Assembly (NCBI RefSeq): GCF_900090045.1
Contig: NC_041779.1
Coordinates: 1,012,501 to 1,076,500, forward strand
Length of the DNA stretch: 64,000 bases
DNA from: Plasmodium malariae
Taxonomy: Eukaryota > Apicomplexa > Aconoidasida > Haemosporida > Plasmodiidae
Direction of reading: 5' to 3'
Notes under the pieces: generated by a model
Databases searched by the model: none
What the model was told of the DNA's origin: nothing
The model's input: only the letters and a program-made list of their open reading frames with translations
Program-made: the position numbers and the translations under genes
Part shown: positions 36,270 to 50,100 of the stretch, in pieces
Numbering within the stretch: the stretch's first letter is position 1
Layout of the letters: each line of letters starts with the position of its first letter

Positions 36270-37573
36270 TTCATCAAAAAAAAATTGTAAAAATGAGGTG
36301 TAATAAAAAATTGGGGGTGGGGGGAAGGGGTAAGTTGTCAGGATGTTAAAATCGAAGAGAAACTTTTGTGAAAACGTGAACTTGATTAAAGAAAAAAATA
36401 TTGTAAGCCTTTTTTTCAGCTAATTATATTTATTCTTTATTTATTCTTTATCTATTCTTTATCTATACTTTGTTTGCGCTTTATTCCTTTTTGTTATATT
36501 ATTATTATTTTTTTTTTATACATCCTTAAGAGTTACCAAAATGAGAAAATAAAAATTTTACGGGATCGTAATTTTTTCATTTCGCTTTAAAAGTGGACAT
36601 ATGCACGGTTTCTTATATATATATATATATATATATACATATACATGTTTGTTTGCGTATGTATATATTTTGCTACGCCATAAAAAGAACTCAGAAAGGT
36701 AGCTCACACGTATGTATATGTAATAAACATACATACGTACCATATAATTATGAACAAGGCAAAATATACGCATGCGATCGTGAGCATATTGACGTTTCCC
36801 ATTTGCACATCATCACACCTCGAATCAATTTTTCTTTTTTTAAATAAATCTAGCGTTTTTCTAGTCATAATAAATGCGCGATAATTTGGGCGGATTATAG
36901 TTCGCAAAAATATATACATATATGTATTATATGTACATATTATATATATATATATAAATTTTTTTATTTTTTTTTTTGCCCATACTGTTTCACTGTCTTG
37001 AATTTTTTTGATTTAGTTGTATTATTATTTTTGAATGTTTCTTTAATTACCCAAAATGAAAAAAAAAAAAAAAAAAAAATAGAGCTATAGCTACGTTTAA
37101 CGGGTACGTAGCTCTTTAAAGAATATACCTTTTGCCATCTAATACACACAGGAGGAACAAATAAGTTATATGTAATAAATAAAAAAGAAAACTTGTTTCC
37201 GAGATATTTAAAAAAAAAAAAAAAAAAAAAAGAATTTCCAAAAAAACGATGATCAGTCTTTAGTTAAATTTTTTAAAGCAAAGAATTTTTTTACATTTTT
37301 TAATTTCCTCTTTACACACTTTTAATACATTTTTATTTTACGCATATATTAAGCTTCTCTTTAAGGATTTTTTTTTTTTTTTTTTTATTTTTTATTTTTA
37401 TTTTTATTTTTTTTTATTTTTATTTTTTCCCCTTTCCTGAAAATACTTCAACCAAACTGCTCTGACTACTGTAACTACTCTAAAAGAGTAGCAAGGCTTA
37501 AAAATTAAAAAGAAAAAGAAGAAAACAAACCAACGTGTACCACTGCTCATTCACTTCTCTTCACTAGAACCAA
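36270..37573. other. Divergent interval, possibly holding 5' exons of the minus-strand gene
   Basis: About 1.3 kb between the minus-strand gene and the membrane-protein gene on the plus strand, so it should contain both promoters. Minus-strand coding-like fragments at 36775-36919 are noted with the previous gene. The remainder is TA repeats and poly-A/T tracts (37020-37080, 37211-37232, 37371-37425). Confidence 0.5.
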
Positions 37574-39989
<2,416 letters not shown>

Positions 39990-40095
39990 TAAAAAACGAA
40001 AAGAAAAAAGAATGAACAAACGAACGAACGAATGAACGAATGAGCGAATAAACGATCGAACGAATGAACAAATGGAGTGCGGAAGGTAGTAGTTC

Positions 40096-40995
40096 TTATC
40101 TGTTGGATGGCTTGGCCCATTCCACCTAGAAGAAAAAAAAAAATATATTAAAATAAAATGAAGTATAAAGAAATAAAAGGGAAAAATTAACGAAGTGACA
40201 AAGCAACAAAGGAAAAACTTAAAAAAAAAAAAAAAAAAAAGAATAAATGCAATTAAATATGACAAAATTCCACAAAAAAATATGCTGCAAGTGTGCAGGG
40301 GTGCACTTTTTAAATAAATCAAAAAAAATTTATATATTTCTCTTTTCATTTCTTACGCTTAAGAGCAAATTCTCAAAACCATGTCTGTTCAATTTTTCAA
40401 TTGCCCTCTTTGCTTCTTCTCTATTTGAATAAGTAATAAATGCAAATCCCTTCGAATTTTTTGTTTCCCTAATAATGTTAAGGTACCAAAAGAAATAGTT
40501 AGCATAATTTTATATTACATCATTTTGTATAGTGACAAGTAACAAAATAAAAATTAATATGGAGTAATAGAAGTAATAAGAAAATAGACAAGGATAAAGA
40601 AACAACGAGTATTATTATACACAAGTACACATATATATGTATTATAATGTATTATATTATTACTTATGCTTCGCCAAAAACATTCGGACTATGCTCCCTA
40701 CTCTTCCAAATAAGGTAGACAATTCGCTTTCCTGTTTTAGCAGAAAAAAAATAAAATAAAATAAGTAATTTAAATGGATGTAACATTTATATTGATGTCA
40801 TATATTTGTACTGATGTAATATTTATATGCGTGCTTTTAATTTTTATATAGCTCATTTTCAAATAATTTTGTTATTTCCCCTCCCCCCTTTTTTTAATAT
40901 AATCGCTTTAATATTTCTTCCTTTTTTTATAATTACATTGACGTCTTCACTTAAGTTCGTTACACGAATGGTGCATTCTTTATTTTGAGTATCCT

Positions 40996-41036
<41 letters not shown>

Positions 41037-41946
41037 ATCAGAACATTGTAACGGAACTACAAAGCAACAAAATAATCAACTACAAAATGACTGTACTGTT
41101 AAGATGTTACGATATTATTTTTTTATAATTTAAAATATGGACAAAGAAAGAATTAAGAATATTTTATGAAAGTGCATTAAAGTTACATGTGTACGATAGA
41201 AAGGCACGTCTTTCCTGGCTGCAGCTTTGCTGGCATCCTCTGGTTTAGCTTCCTAAAAGGAGGAACATGTAAATAAGTTAACACATAAATGAATATACAA
41301 CACACACACACACACACACACGCAAGCATGCAAATATGTGTGTACGTATGTATATCTGTATGTATATGTGTATATGTAATATATTCCTATATATATATAT
41401 CTATGTATGCACGCGTGTGTGTTTTAAAAATAGACAGATCAGGAGTACCTCCGCCTCTTCATCCTTAATGATTTTAAATCTGTTCCTTAAGTCTTTAGCT
41501 GTTTTATCAGTTTGCTCTGCGAATAAGTAATCATATTCTGTGCCTTTAAAAAAGTCATGCAAATTATTTTTTGGGACTTCTATATTTACAACATCTGTTG
41601 GTTCAACTATGACTGAACTGCACTGTGTAAGGTAAAGGAAAAAAAAAAAAAAATAAAAAATAATATGTACATTAAGTAAAGAGTGAATAACGTAAAAAGA
41701 ATAAAATTACAGTATCATGTTTGTAGCATCTACTATTTAACGAAAATGTCATAGAACTTCTTGCAACAATATAACAGTAAAATATGTTTATGAGGGTATT
41801 AAAGTTTATATGCGTGTATGCATAATATGTGCACATTTTTTTATTACACTATCGATGTTAAAATTTTTTAAGTTAAGGCGATTATTAATTTCTTTATTGA
41901 GTCTCTTTTTTATTACAACTTCTTTAATTTTCTTTGTGACCTAAGC

Positions 41947-41978
<32 letters not shown>

Positions 41979-42577
41979 AAATAAAGTGAAATGAAATGAA
42001 ACAAAATAACGCAATATATATATAAATAAAAGCCTAATTCCATCAAGGTGTAGCAATTTCAAAAAACTGCCTGTACTTACTTTAACTGTTTGCTTTTTTA
42101 AATTTTCGGAGTACTTGGTAACAACTTTAATACCATTTTCGTAGTTTGTAAAATAGGACAACTTTTTATTGTTCTCTATATCGTCATCCGCATCTATATC
42201 TTCCCATTTTTTTTCTACACAGGGACAGAAAGAAAAAGAATAAAAATAAAAAAAAAAGGTACATATAAAATGAAAAAAAAAAAAAAAAATTGATGTAAAT
42301 ATGTGTAACCCCTTTTAAGAGTACACCCTCACTTTCTTATGTAATTTCTTTTATTTCATTTTTGACATTTTTTAAATTACTATTTTCATTGTCGTTTAAA
42401 GACTCGTCATCATCTACATCAATATCTACCCACTTTTTTTTTTCTAAAAATGGTAAAATAAAAAAATAAAAAAAAAGTGGAAAATATATTAAGATAAATG
42501 TCAAATAACAAGTGAAAATAAATACGTTCCTTCATTTTTCGGCTAATCCATATTGCTAAACATAAAAAGAATTGCGC

Positions 42578-42613
<36 letters not shown>

Positions 42614-42631
42614 ACCTGCTGTTTGTATCAT
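40096..42631 (-). CDS. eIF3G: Eukaryotic translation initiation factor 3 subunit G (10 exons)
   Basis: RNA-binding subunit of eIF3 that contacts the 40S subunit during scanning. Exons on the minus strand: 42631-42616, 42443-42381, 42214-42081, 41940-41848, 41622-41449, 41252-41187, 40993-40937, 40731-40664, 40468-40357 and 40125-40096. They sum to 813 nt (270 aa) with all phases consistent. The N-terminus has two copies of a KKKW-(V/E)D-ID acidic motif on exons 2 and 3, then the eIF3g N-terminal domain. The C-terminal RRM is assembled from exons 7-10: CTIRVTNLSEDV, ESELSTLFGRVGSIVRMFLA, RNP1 KGFAFITYSNREEA, and final VEWAKPSNR. Total length is somewhat short of human eIF3G (320 aa), and the linker before the RRM is brief. 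Most exons are under 120 bases and are therefore invisible as long ORFs. Confidence 0.92.
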
Positions 42632-43807
42632 CTTTGTAAGCTCTTTGTGTATATCGTTAATAATATATTTTTATAAGCGTTTGCGCGCGTATATATCTGT
42701 ATACATACATACATAAATACGTACATATATATACATATATATTTATATAACTGCATATACGTAAAACTACATATGTTCCTGTTATGCCTGTTTCGTGCTA
42801 TGCACTGACTTCTCTTCTTTTGTTACAGTTTTTTATCATAACAGGTATGATATTATATTCGTTTCATTTTACATAATTTTTTTTTTTATTTTATACAATT
42901 TACATTTCGTTGTTTTGTTTTTTATTTTTTTTTATAAAAATAGAAGATGTTCGTGTTTTTAATTAAAAAAAAAAAAAAAAAAAAAGGTCGCTAAATGGAC
43001 CTAACATATATTTTTATTTTATTATTTTATTTGGGAGTACATTTTTTTTTTTCCTTTCACAGTATAATAAAATAAAAATAAGTATTCTTCTAATTATTAG
43101 TACTACTACTATTGCTAATGCTATTTTTATATCGTAAGATGAAGGAAGGGAAACGCTTCTTCTTAGGTTCCTTTATTTTTTATTTTTTTCCATTCATATA
43201 TTTTTTATTTTATTTGTATTTAATAATATCACAAGCTTCATCTCCTGCGAGAATAATGGAAGAAGCAGTTCCATAATTCATTTGATAAAATGAAATGTAT
43301 ATTAATATTATATATATATATATATATATATTTACGACTGAATAAATTGCGGTTGTAATAAAATAAATATAAAATTTTAAGCTATATAAAACTGAGATCG
43401 AGTTACAAATTTAAATAAAAAATTGAAGTTAAAAATTACAGTGTTCTTCCACAAAAACAAAAAAAAAAAAAAAAAAAAGATAAAGAAAAGAAAGAAAAAA
43501 GAGAAGAAAAAAAAAAAAAAGAAGATAAATTATAACTTATACAACTCATTTTATTTTTTATTATACGGGTGGAAATGAAAAGGATGAAATATCGTCACAA
43601 GGAGAGAAAAAAAAAAAATAATAATAATAAAATAAAAAATAAAACGTTTAAGAGGTTTCGTTGCTTTGTTATACATATATATACGTGTATATTTATATTT
43701 ATGCTTATACATTTATGTACGTATTTTTTCGTTTTGTGCGCAAAATGTTTTAACTTCTGAACAGGAGAATAAATCCATATATTTGTGTTGGTCCTTGAAT
43801 TATCTTA
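42632..43807. other. Intergenic upstream of eIF3G
   Basis: About 1.2 kb of poly-A/T runs and TATG repeats. It is the promoter region of eIF3G (minus) and the 3' flank of the next minus-strand gene. No coding-like frame is seen. Confidence 0.55.
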
Positions 43808-44086
43808 TTAGAACATGGACAAAACAGCCGCTGCTGTTTGGCCTATTGACACATTAAAATTTGTTGATACGAAGCCGACAGTATATTTGTGAAGCCTAAA
43901 GGAGAAGGGGAAAAACAAAGGCAAAAATGTACGAACAAGCGCGCCATACATACAAATACATATACGTATATGTACATACATATATAAACACACTTATGCA
44001 CCCATATATATATTTATGCAATTACACACGAGTGAACGTTTTTACTCGTAATTTGTTCGAAACAGGGAAGGACCACAGTGGGACAT
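43808..44086 (-). CDS. Two-exon coding segment: micro-gene (42 aa) or C-terminal exons of the ubiquitin-like gene
   Basis: Exons 44086-44046 and 43895-43808 join in phase. The first reads MSHCGPSLFRTNY and ends at a GTAAAA donor. The second follows a strong acceptor (CCCCTTCTCCTTTAG), reads LHKYTVGFVSTNFNVSIGQT… and ends AAAVLSMF, stop. Composition is clearly coding-like, not low complexity. The first ATG follows directly on the 37-base poly-A that sits in the upstream ubiquitin-like gene. A one-base change in that run would put this segment in frame with that gene. I judge C-terminal exons of the upstream gene slightly more likely than an independent 42-aa protein. Not recognised by sequence. 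Confidence 0.5.
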
Positions 44087-44090
44087 CTTC

Positions 44091-44131
<41 letters not shown>

Positions 44132-45285
44132 TTATTTCTTAAAAAATAACCAGAAAATAGCAGACCACGTGGGATGAAAAAAAAGACGAAATGGAAAATT
44201 TTGTAAAAAGATTTACAGGGTGCCAGTAGAAAAAAAAATGATAAGTACAGAAAAAACTGTTTTACATTTTTTGGATAATTGGCATATTTATATAATATAT
44301 AAAAAAAGATTGAAAATTTAAGGACCGATTTAATATCACCCAAGTAATAAAAATGAATCATTTCTTTTATTCTTTGTAAGAGCAAATTACTCATAAGTGG
44401 GTAGTCAACTTCTAACCTTAACATGAGCTTTTTCTTGTTAAGACATTTTAATTCTTCTATTTCTTTTTTTATCTTATCTAAACTTAAATTGTTATTGTTT
44501 AACATCCTTTCGAATTCAGTGTCAAATGTTTTAAAAGATTCGATGATATCATAACTTTTTAGTATATAATTTTTTTCTTCTAATTTTTGTAATAATTTTT
44601 TATATTCGTTAAGAAGTGTTAAGTAGCCATAAAATTTTAGCTTCTTTTTTAAGTATTTTATTTTTTTATTTTCTTTTTCACATTCGTTAAAAGATTCTCC
44701 TTTTTCCTCACTAAACAAGTGTGGAAGTATTGGTATAAGTCGAAAATTTAAAATTTTTATTTTTTTGTCTTTAATTAAATATTCAATAGTTACATCATTA
44801 CTTAAAGGTTTATTTTCATAAATTATTTCTTGAAAAATTATTGGTATTCCGTGTAAATTTTCAATCTTTTCCTTGACATCCTTTATATTCTTTTTCTCAT
44901 CCATTGATAAAAAAAAACTCTTATGAAAGATGTCTGACTTATCATAACAGTTGATCATTATATTTCTTTTATTAACATCGTACTCTTTAATTGGCTGGTT
45001 TGGACCTTTACTTATTTTTGCGGGTACTCTATTAGGTATGCTCAGAAGCTTCTTTCTGAGAGGTAAATTTATGCCCCTACAGCAACCGCCACGAGCACTA
45101 CTACTACTATTACTTCTACTTCTACTACTATCACTTCTACTTCTACTACTATTACTTCTACTTCTACTACTAGTGGTAGTACAACTACTGAGATTATTTA
45201 CTTTAACACCTTTGCATATGTGTAATGAAAAAAGAATATAACATAGTAGCAATGTAATATTCCAAAAATTGAAGCTCCAAATCAT
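44014..45285 (-). CDS. Ubiquitin-like membrane protein, candidate apicoplast PUBL
   Basis: About 423 aa from the ATG at 45285; an upstream in-frame ATG at 45378 adds a poly-Lys stretch and is less likely. It starts with a signal-like hydrophobic segment (ITLLLCYILFSLHIC), followed by a Ser/Arg repeat tract and a basic region, which suggests secretory and then plastid import. A divergent ubiquitin fold lies at about residues 110-190 (DVKEKIENLHGIPIIFQEII, then YENKPLSNDVTIEYLIKDKK). After a coiled-coil-like region come two or three hydrophobic helices (FSIFFYILYKY, FFLYLSFFFLLAPC, FVFFFIPRGLLFSGYFL). No C-terminal di-glycine follows the ubiquitin fold, so conjugation is not predicted. This matches what is known of PUBL, the plastid ubiquitin-like factor needed for apicoplast protein import. 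The frame after the poly-A(37) at 44094-44130 is unreliable; see the previous entry. Confidence 0.65.
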
Positions 45286-45834
45286 CTTAAAATATTCTCT
45301 CTTAACATTTAAAAATAAAGGAAAGGTTTCTTCTTTTTTTTCTTTTTTTTTTTTTAAATACAATATTTCACATTTCAAACATGTATTATACTTCTCCTAT
45401 ATTGTTATTATTTTTATCATATATGCCTCTACTTTTCTCCTATATTTTTTATGACATTTTCTTATAGATTCTTTTTTCATAATTATTTTTTTCTCTTCTG
45501 GGAAATTTATTCATATGAATATGGTCAGAAATTTTATAGCTTCCTTAAAGGTGGCACTTCATTGTGTTTATGCATAAGTATATGGGGGATAATTTCCACA
45601 ATTGTTAAGAAAAGTTATAAAGGGGAAGGAGGATATTAATAACAGAATAAATGACTATAGTTAAAAGGGAAACGAAAAAAAAAAAAAAAAAAAAATATAG
45701 CTACAAAAATTCAAACATAATTTTTTTATATGACAGGTTAAGGTAAAAAAAAAAAAAAAAAAAAATTATAGATATAAATGTTCGAAAAAATCTATTTTTA
45801 TGACATGTTCAGGTAAAAAAGGAAAAAAAAACAG
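45286..45834. other. Intergenic upstream of the ubiquitin-like gene
   Basis: About 550 bases with poly-A runs and a duplicated TATGACA(G/T)GTTCAGGTAAAAA-like segment (45730-45825). No coding-like frame is seen. Confidence 0.5.
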
Positions 45835-46406
45835 TCAAAAGGGAGATGCCTTTTGATCTGTGTTCATATAATATTTTCTGTATTTTACGTAGAGAAAAAG
45901 GCTTGCGATAAAAAAATTCATTATATCTGTGCAGTGCATTTCAAATGTTGGTACATGTGCACTTATCTATGTAGCTTTATGTAAGCATATATGTATGGAA
46001 ATAAGTACAAATACATATGCTAAATTTTGCCATACTTTCTTTGCGACGAAATGGGACTGGAAATTAGTTCCCCAAAGAGAGTTTCTTTTCAAAAAAAAAA
46101 AATAAAAACCGCGCCTTTGTTTTGGAAGTATAACATATACATATATATGTATCATATACATATTATGGCTAAAATATGAACATCTTTATTGCGTTACACC
46201 TTTTACATGTACATGTGGATATGCATGTTTGGAAGGTTCATTTTTTTTTTTTTTTTTTTTTAAACATTTTATTATGGTACAGGTTTTTAAAATCTATTTG
46301 TTCCGTAAAATGGCAAATACACCTTACTTGGCAAGGTGCACAATTCAATTCGTGTTGGCACTTTTTTTTTTTTAGTAATTCCTGAACTGTGCAGGAATAC
46401 ACGCAT
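45835..46406 (-). CDS. Spliced 70-aa single-pass membrane protein, unknown function (3 exons)
   Basis: Found by splice reading rather than by ORF length. Exons 46406-46328, 46056-46015 and 45926-45835 sum to 213 nt. All phases match, with donors GTAAGG and GTATTT and acceptors TTTCCAG and GCACAG. The protein starts MRVFLHSSGITKKKKVPTRI, continues ELCTLPIPFRRKESMAKFS, has one membrane segment (IYIMNFFIASLFLYV, residues 41-55) and ends …YYMNTDQKASPF. The basic N-terminal half and short hydrophobic anchor are typical of small mitochondrial inner-membrane or ER subunits, but the family is not recognised. A different frame through the poly-A(12) in exon 1 gives a cysteine-rich peptide (MAQGEGRCVYSCTVQELL…). 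That frame does not continue into the downstream exons and is rejected. Confidence 0.6.
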
Positions 46407-46436
46407 CTTCCTTCACCTTGAGCCATACGTCATATT

Positions 46437-46535
46437 GTTCATTCATGTCAAACCATTTATATTATTTATATTAAACCGTTTATATTATTTATATTAAACC
46501 GTTTGTATTATTTATAATAAACCGTTTATATTATT
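46437..46535. repeat. ~23 bp tandem repeat, 4 copies
   Basis: Copies of AAACCGTTTATATTATTTAT plus ATT follow one another with minor variation (CCATTTATA, CCGTTTGTA) just downstream of the 62-aa gene. Confidence 0.9.
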
Positions 46536-46539
46536 TATA

Positions 46540-46915
46540 TCATTGTGTTTCCTTCTCATTTGTCCTTTGCTCATATTTTCGCTTTTTTTTATTATTGCAA
46601 AAAAGGATAAATTCATTTAATACTTCAACACAAGTTTTAACTACAAAAGAAATGATGTTATCATTTTCGCGTCCTTTTGAGACGGATGTTATACTACTTA
46701 AGGAAAAAAAATCAATTAACAAAAAAAAAAAAAAAAGAAAAAAGGGAGAGAAAAAAAGAGGTATACATATATATAATACATACATATGTACACATAACAA
46801 ATATGCATACATACATATATGCACACAAGTACATGTTCAAACCCGCGCAAAACTGCATGCACAAACAAGTACATCAAAATGTTTGTAGCTGTAATGAAAC
46901 GGTAACAAACGTACA

Positions 46916-46949
<34 letters not shown>

Positions 46950-47106
46950 AGAGCAGTAAAGCGGTAATATAATAAGAGTAATGAGCAAAAAAAAAGTCTA
47001 ATATTTTACTAAATATGCAATGGATTATATAACAATATAATATTTTGCATGGACATAAAAAAAAAAAGGAGAAAAAAAGCACAAAAATACCTTTTTCACT
47101 TCGCAT
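46540..47106 (-). CDS. 62-aa spliced protein, candidate MOZART1 (gamma-tubulin complex) homologue
   Basis: Exons 47106-47091, 46888-46873 and 46696-46540 sum to 189 nt with matching phases. The start reads MRSEKATNILISITSVSKGR and the middle DNIISFVVKTCVEVLNEFIL. The last dozen residues are charged. Recalled human MZT1 aligns without gaps over about 43 residues (residues 7-49 here). Identities fall at L10, I13, S27, V30, C33, N38, L42 and K47, with many conservative pairs. Size (MZT1 is ~80 aa) and helical character fit. MZT1 binds the N-terminal domains of gamma-tubulin complex proteins and helps recruit them to microtubule-organising centres. Identity is low (about 8/43), so the call is tentative. 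Only 32 bases separate this start from the stop of the VPS9 gene, unusually tight for Plasmodium; the two 16-base exons are the least secure part. Confidence 0.45.
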
Positions 47107-47138
47107 TGCACACACCAACGTTTCTACATTTTGCGCAT

Positions 47139-50100
47139 TTATTGACTCAAATTTTCACTACAATGCTCTTGCATATCTTTCAAAATATCATTTTTTAACT
47201 TCACAAGAATTTTATATTCATTAAAAAGAGAAGATAAATCTGCAACAGTGAGAGAATTAAAATTTTCCACATTTTCAAAATTTAATTTTAGGGCTTCAAT
47301 TTTGTTAACAGTATTTCCAAACAATTTCTTTTCATTTGATAATTTGATCAAATCATTTAATTTTCCAGCAGCTTCTTGTAATTTTTTATTGCTCTCCTTA
47401 ACTTCATTTAAATAAAATTTTTCTGCTTCACTGATTTTACGTTTATACTCTTCTTCTGATATATTTAAAAAAGTTGTCTTTCCAAGTTCTTTAATAAATT
47501 CAATACCACTGCAAAACTGAGTGAATGAGTAAGCCTCTTCAGATACGAAATTATTGGGATGTCTAAAATTTTGGATAAACGTCGTATTTGAAATTAGTTC
47601 AGGTGGATTTGTTTTAATGATAACATATATAAGTAGGGGAAGGACTTCATCTGCACAGGGAACAAGTTCATCATCGTCATTATCATTATCATCATCATCA
47701 TCGTCATTATCATCATCATCATCGTCATTATCATCATCATCATCGTCATCATTGTCATCATCATCATCATCATCATCGTCACTCTCTATTGTTGTGTCAA
47801 GATTTGCATCATTATTCTCTTCCAATGTTTGCATATTTTTACATAATCCACAATTGTACTTGCTAGGATGATTATGGCGAGAACTACTGAGTCCCCCCAC
47901 TCCTTCTTGTAGGCATTCATAATTGACATCATTTTCATTGTCTTGTTCATAATGCTGATATTTGTAATACTCGTTATTATATTCATAATGCTCGGGGGGG
48001 GAACAACTCTTTATACTTTTCCTTCCTTTTGCATACTCCTCCTCCTCATGCAGATTTCCCTTCTGAGTATGAACTACTTGGCCATTTTTCGCTATACCTT
48101 TAATATGTTTATTTGTAACACTTTCGTGTGGTATATCCTCTTCCTCCTCCTGCTGCTTTTTATCATTGTTATTTGCTTTTCCTGCTACTTTATCTCCCAT
48201 ATTGTTCTCCTTATTAACAAGTTGTTCTCCAACTTTGTACAGAATTTTTTTTTTTTTTTTTCCTTTTTCTTTTTCTTTTTCTTTTTTCTTTTTTCTTTTC
48301 TTTTCTTTTTTTTCTTTTTTCTTTTTATCTTCCTTTGCACTTCTCTTTGCTGCATAAAGAACGGATGTAACAATTCGGCAGCAATTTAATACTATAATTA
48401 GTTTATCACTGGGTGCTTTCATTTTTTGCATTCTCACAAGCTCCGCTTGTGCCATCTTTAAATGATCAAAGTTAATTTCTTCTATAATTTCTAAATGCTT
48501 TAATTCAATCCATTGCAAACAATTTATTTTTGTGTATATTTTTTCATCCTCATCTTTATCATTTGGATCTATTCTATACAAATAAAAATATAATTTTTGC
48601 ATAATAAATTTTTCATATCCTTCTATTATCATATTTATTTGATACTTATTTAAGTTTTTATACACGTCTGATCTTAATAAAACTGGTTGTGTTAAATTTA
48701 TAAAATTATGGATTTTATTGGCTGCTTTTTGTCTACTTAAATTTGGAGGGAAATTTAAAATAAAACTCTTAACCTTCTCAACTACATCTTTACATGATGG
48801 ATGTTTTAGACTCTCTAAAAAATTATTATATAATGTATTTAGTTTTTTCTTACTACCTGCAACTGTGTCAGTAGTTGTATCATTACTCATTATCATATTT
48901 TCTTTTCCATTTTTGAATATACCACTTCTCTTCTCATCCGATGCATTGTTAATTATTGTATTAAATTTTAATATCATACTATTACCCTCATCCTTATTTA
49001 CAGTTGCATTTATTACATTATTTGTTTCATCATTTTGTTTTTTTCTGCCGAAAAAATAATTTCGTCTACTACTAATAGTACCAACATCAACGGCACTTCC
49101 TCCAGCTCCTACTGCACTTCCTCCCTTCTCATTATCTTGCTCAATGAACCTCTTTTTAAATCCGTAAAAATTTAATAAAAAACGTTCGTTTTCATTCTTT
49201 TCGTTCCTTTCATTTACCTTAAAGTCACTACCTTTAATTGTAATTTCTTCCTTCTTTGACAACTTCTTATTTACCCCATTGCTGTTCCTTTCAGTATTAT
49301 CCTCGCTTTTTTTAGTATCATCTCTTTTGATAAGAGAAATAAATATTTCTTTAAATTTTCTACTCTTCTGTTGAACAAACGATTTATTTTTTGATGTATT
49401 TTCATCTGAATCTATGGAATTAATACTTCTTAAAACGTCATCCATACGCTCTTCTACTAAATTATCTTCATTTATCATATCCTCATTCCAGTCAAGCTCT
49501 TCACTGCTAATTACACTTTCATCCTTTTCTTTCTGTTTATCCATTCTAAGGGTTATGAATCCATTTTTTTTTTTTTTTTTTTTTCTCCCCTCTCCCCTTT
49601 CTCTCCTTTATTCTCCACATTATTTTCTCTCTTTTCTTTCTCCTCTTCTCTTTGAAGGGATCTGTGCCATTTTTCGACATTCCCTCCTTGCAATAGGCCG
49701 CTCGCACGATCGCATGGATTTTTTGGAGCTTCATTTTTCTCTCCTCCTACCGTTTCTTCCACTAGTATTTGTTCGTTAATATTTCTTCCCTCATTTTTTT
49801 CTTCATTTTTTTCCTTATTTTTCACTCCAATTTTCGCCTCAATTTTTTTTTCTCTTTTTCCCTCGATTCTTTCCCCCAAGGGATTTTCTTTGGAGGAACT
49901 AACATAACTCCTCTTCAGCTGCATCTCCTTGTCGATTAATTTTTTTTTTTTTTTTTCAATTATGGTTGATCCATTTGAATTCACATCACTACTGTAATGT
50001 ACACCATTCTGCTGTGGATAGTCTCGGTTGATGATAAGTTCATTCCATCCTTTAACAGACTTATTTGAATAACTACGAGAATTTATTTTACCATTTTCCC

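Noticed and set aside
46238..46426. 62-aa cysteine-rich peptide starting MAQGEGRCVYSC
   Set aside because: Its frame ends in poly-Lys intron sequence and does not join any downstream exon. The overlapping frame starting MRVFLHSSG joins two more exons in phase.
47554..47871. Serine-rich plus-strand ORFs across 47.5-53 kb
   Set aside because: They are antisense shadows of the Asp/Asn/Glu-rich VPS9 coding sequence; poly-Asp read backwards gives poly-Ser/Val.
48166..48389. Phe/Ser-rich plus-strand ORF in the VPS9 Lys-rich insert
   Set aside because: Antisense of poly-Lys/Glu codons; no splice or motif support.
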